A stretch of 20,826 nt of DNA from an uncultured bacterium (GTDB lineage: Bacteria; Actinomycetota; Coriobacteriia; Coriobacteriales; Eggerthellaceae): NCBI GenBank assembly GCA_937890835.1, contig CALADF010000015.1, forward strand, positions 1 to 20,826, given 5' to 3'. A program made the translations under genes and the position numbers. Below the pieces are notes generated by a model. That model searched no databases and was not told the origin of the DNA. It saw only the letters and a list, made by a program, of their open reading frames with translations. Positions 20,604 to 20,826 of the stretch are shown one piece after another. Each line of letters begins with the position of its first letter. The first letter of the stretch is position 1.

Positions 20604-20626
20604 GGCGCATGCCTTGCGCATGCGCC
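20604..20626 (+). repeat. Perfect 9-bp hairpin GGCGCATGC-N5-GCATGCGCC downstream of VR
   Basis: GGCGCATGC (20604-20612) and GCATGCGCC (20618-20626) form a perfect GC-rich stem with a 5-base loop, 28 bases after the target stop. It may be the DGR target-recognition hairpin/cruciform or an attenuator before the Avd-like gene. There is no T-run. Confidence 0.65.
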
Positions 20627-20661
20627 ATCAGGTCGAGACGGCTTAGCAAGGAGATGGTCGT

Positions 20662-20826
20662 TTGAGTGGTGTATATGCCCGAAACAGGCATCTGAGTGCC
20701 CATAAGTATTTCACGCTTGCATTGGAGATAAGGGCCGAGATCACCAAGAAGGTGACAACGAAGCAGCTGCCGAAGTCATACAGGTTCGTCTTCGCCGTCC
20801 CCATGGCCGAGACAGCCAGAAGCTTG
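20662..20826 (+). CDS. Avd-like DGR accessory protein, 5' part (cut by window end)
   Basis: TTG 20662 follows AAGGAGATGGTCG, a good ribosome binding site, and is open to the window end (55 codons). The product begins MSGVYARNRHLSAHKYFTLA and continues LEIRAEITKKVTTKQLPKSY and FVFAVPMAETARS. The RNRHLS start and the charged helical run after it are typical of four-helix-bundle Avd proteins encoded between DGR targets and reverse transcriptases (S23-like fold). Avd binds the template RNA and the reverse transcriptase and is required for cDNA synthesis. Only the first one or two helices are visible. The reverse transcriptase and template repeat should lie further right. Confidence 0.82.
   Translation, partial: MSGVYARNRHLSAHKYFTLALEIRAEITKKVTTKQLPKSYRFVFAVPMAETARSL

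Noticed and set aside
19686..20621. 311-codon minus-strand open frame over the DGR target gene
   Set aside because: The forward frame has a clear SD, a recognisable lectin-like C-terminus and DGR context; the reverse frame resembles no family.
20577..20826. Search for the DGR template repeat inside the window
   Set aside because: No near-copy of 20446-20576 was found after the target gene; the template must lie further right if present.

Overview
The window reads as the structural half of a temperate siphovirus or prophage from a high-GC actinobacterium. All recognisable genes lie on the + strand, are tightly packed, often share ATGA-type stop/start overlaps, and usually carry AGGAGG-like ribosome binding sites. 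GTG and TTG starts are frequent. The best taxonomic clue is a homologue of the actinobacterial integration host factor (mIHF) at 1114-1422. Together with Firmicutes-like siphovirus morphogenesis genes and a diversity-generating retroelement (DGR), this suggests a gut Coriobacteriia/Eggerthellaceae-type host. That host assignment is inference; no host gene is visible.

Layout. (1) 1-558: C-terminal half of a tyrosine integrase, cut by the window edge. (2) 710-3242: early/accessory operon with two small unknown proteins, mIHF, a small membrane protein, SSB, an unknown, dUTPase and a possible late-gene regulator. (3) 3243-3497: a regulatory/RNA island with a possible promoter, a strong GGAA-capped stem-loop, an 11-bp direct repeat and a CCA-encoding tRNA-Ser(GCT). 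(4) 3498-6124: packaging genes, HNH endonuclease, a cos-like intergenic region, small and large terminase. (5) 6127-9325: HK97-type portal, prohead protease and major capsid protein. (6) 9336-11239: head-tail connectors and major tail protein. (7) 11250-14595: tail-assembly chaperone G, a T extension reachable only by +1 (or -2) frameshifting, a long hairpin, and the tape measure. (8) 14585-19662: distal tail protein, a large repeat-containing tail hub/fibre, a small unknown, and a BppU-like baseplate protein with an Ala/Asn-rich stalk. (9) 19674-20826: a DGR target protein with a C-type-lectin-like C-terminus, two perfect inverted repeats immediately after its stop codon, and the 5' end of an Avd-like accessory gene.

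How the parts work together: HNH, TerS and TerL cut and package DNA through the portal into an HK97-fold capsid matured by the S78-type protease. Connectors join it to a long non-contractile tail whose length is set by the 884-residue tape measure. The hub, BppU-like protein and DGR target should form the host-contacting tip, and the DGR would diversify the last ~40 residues of the tip protein. The template repeat and reverse transcriptase are not in the window and are predicted just past its right edge. The lysis module is also outside.
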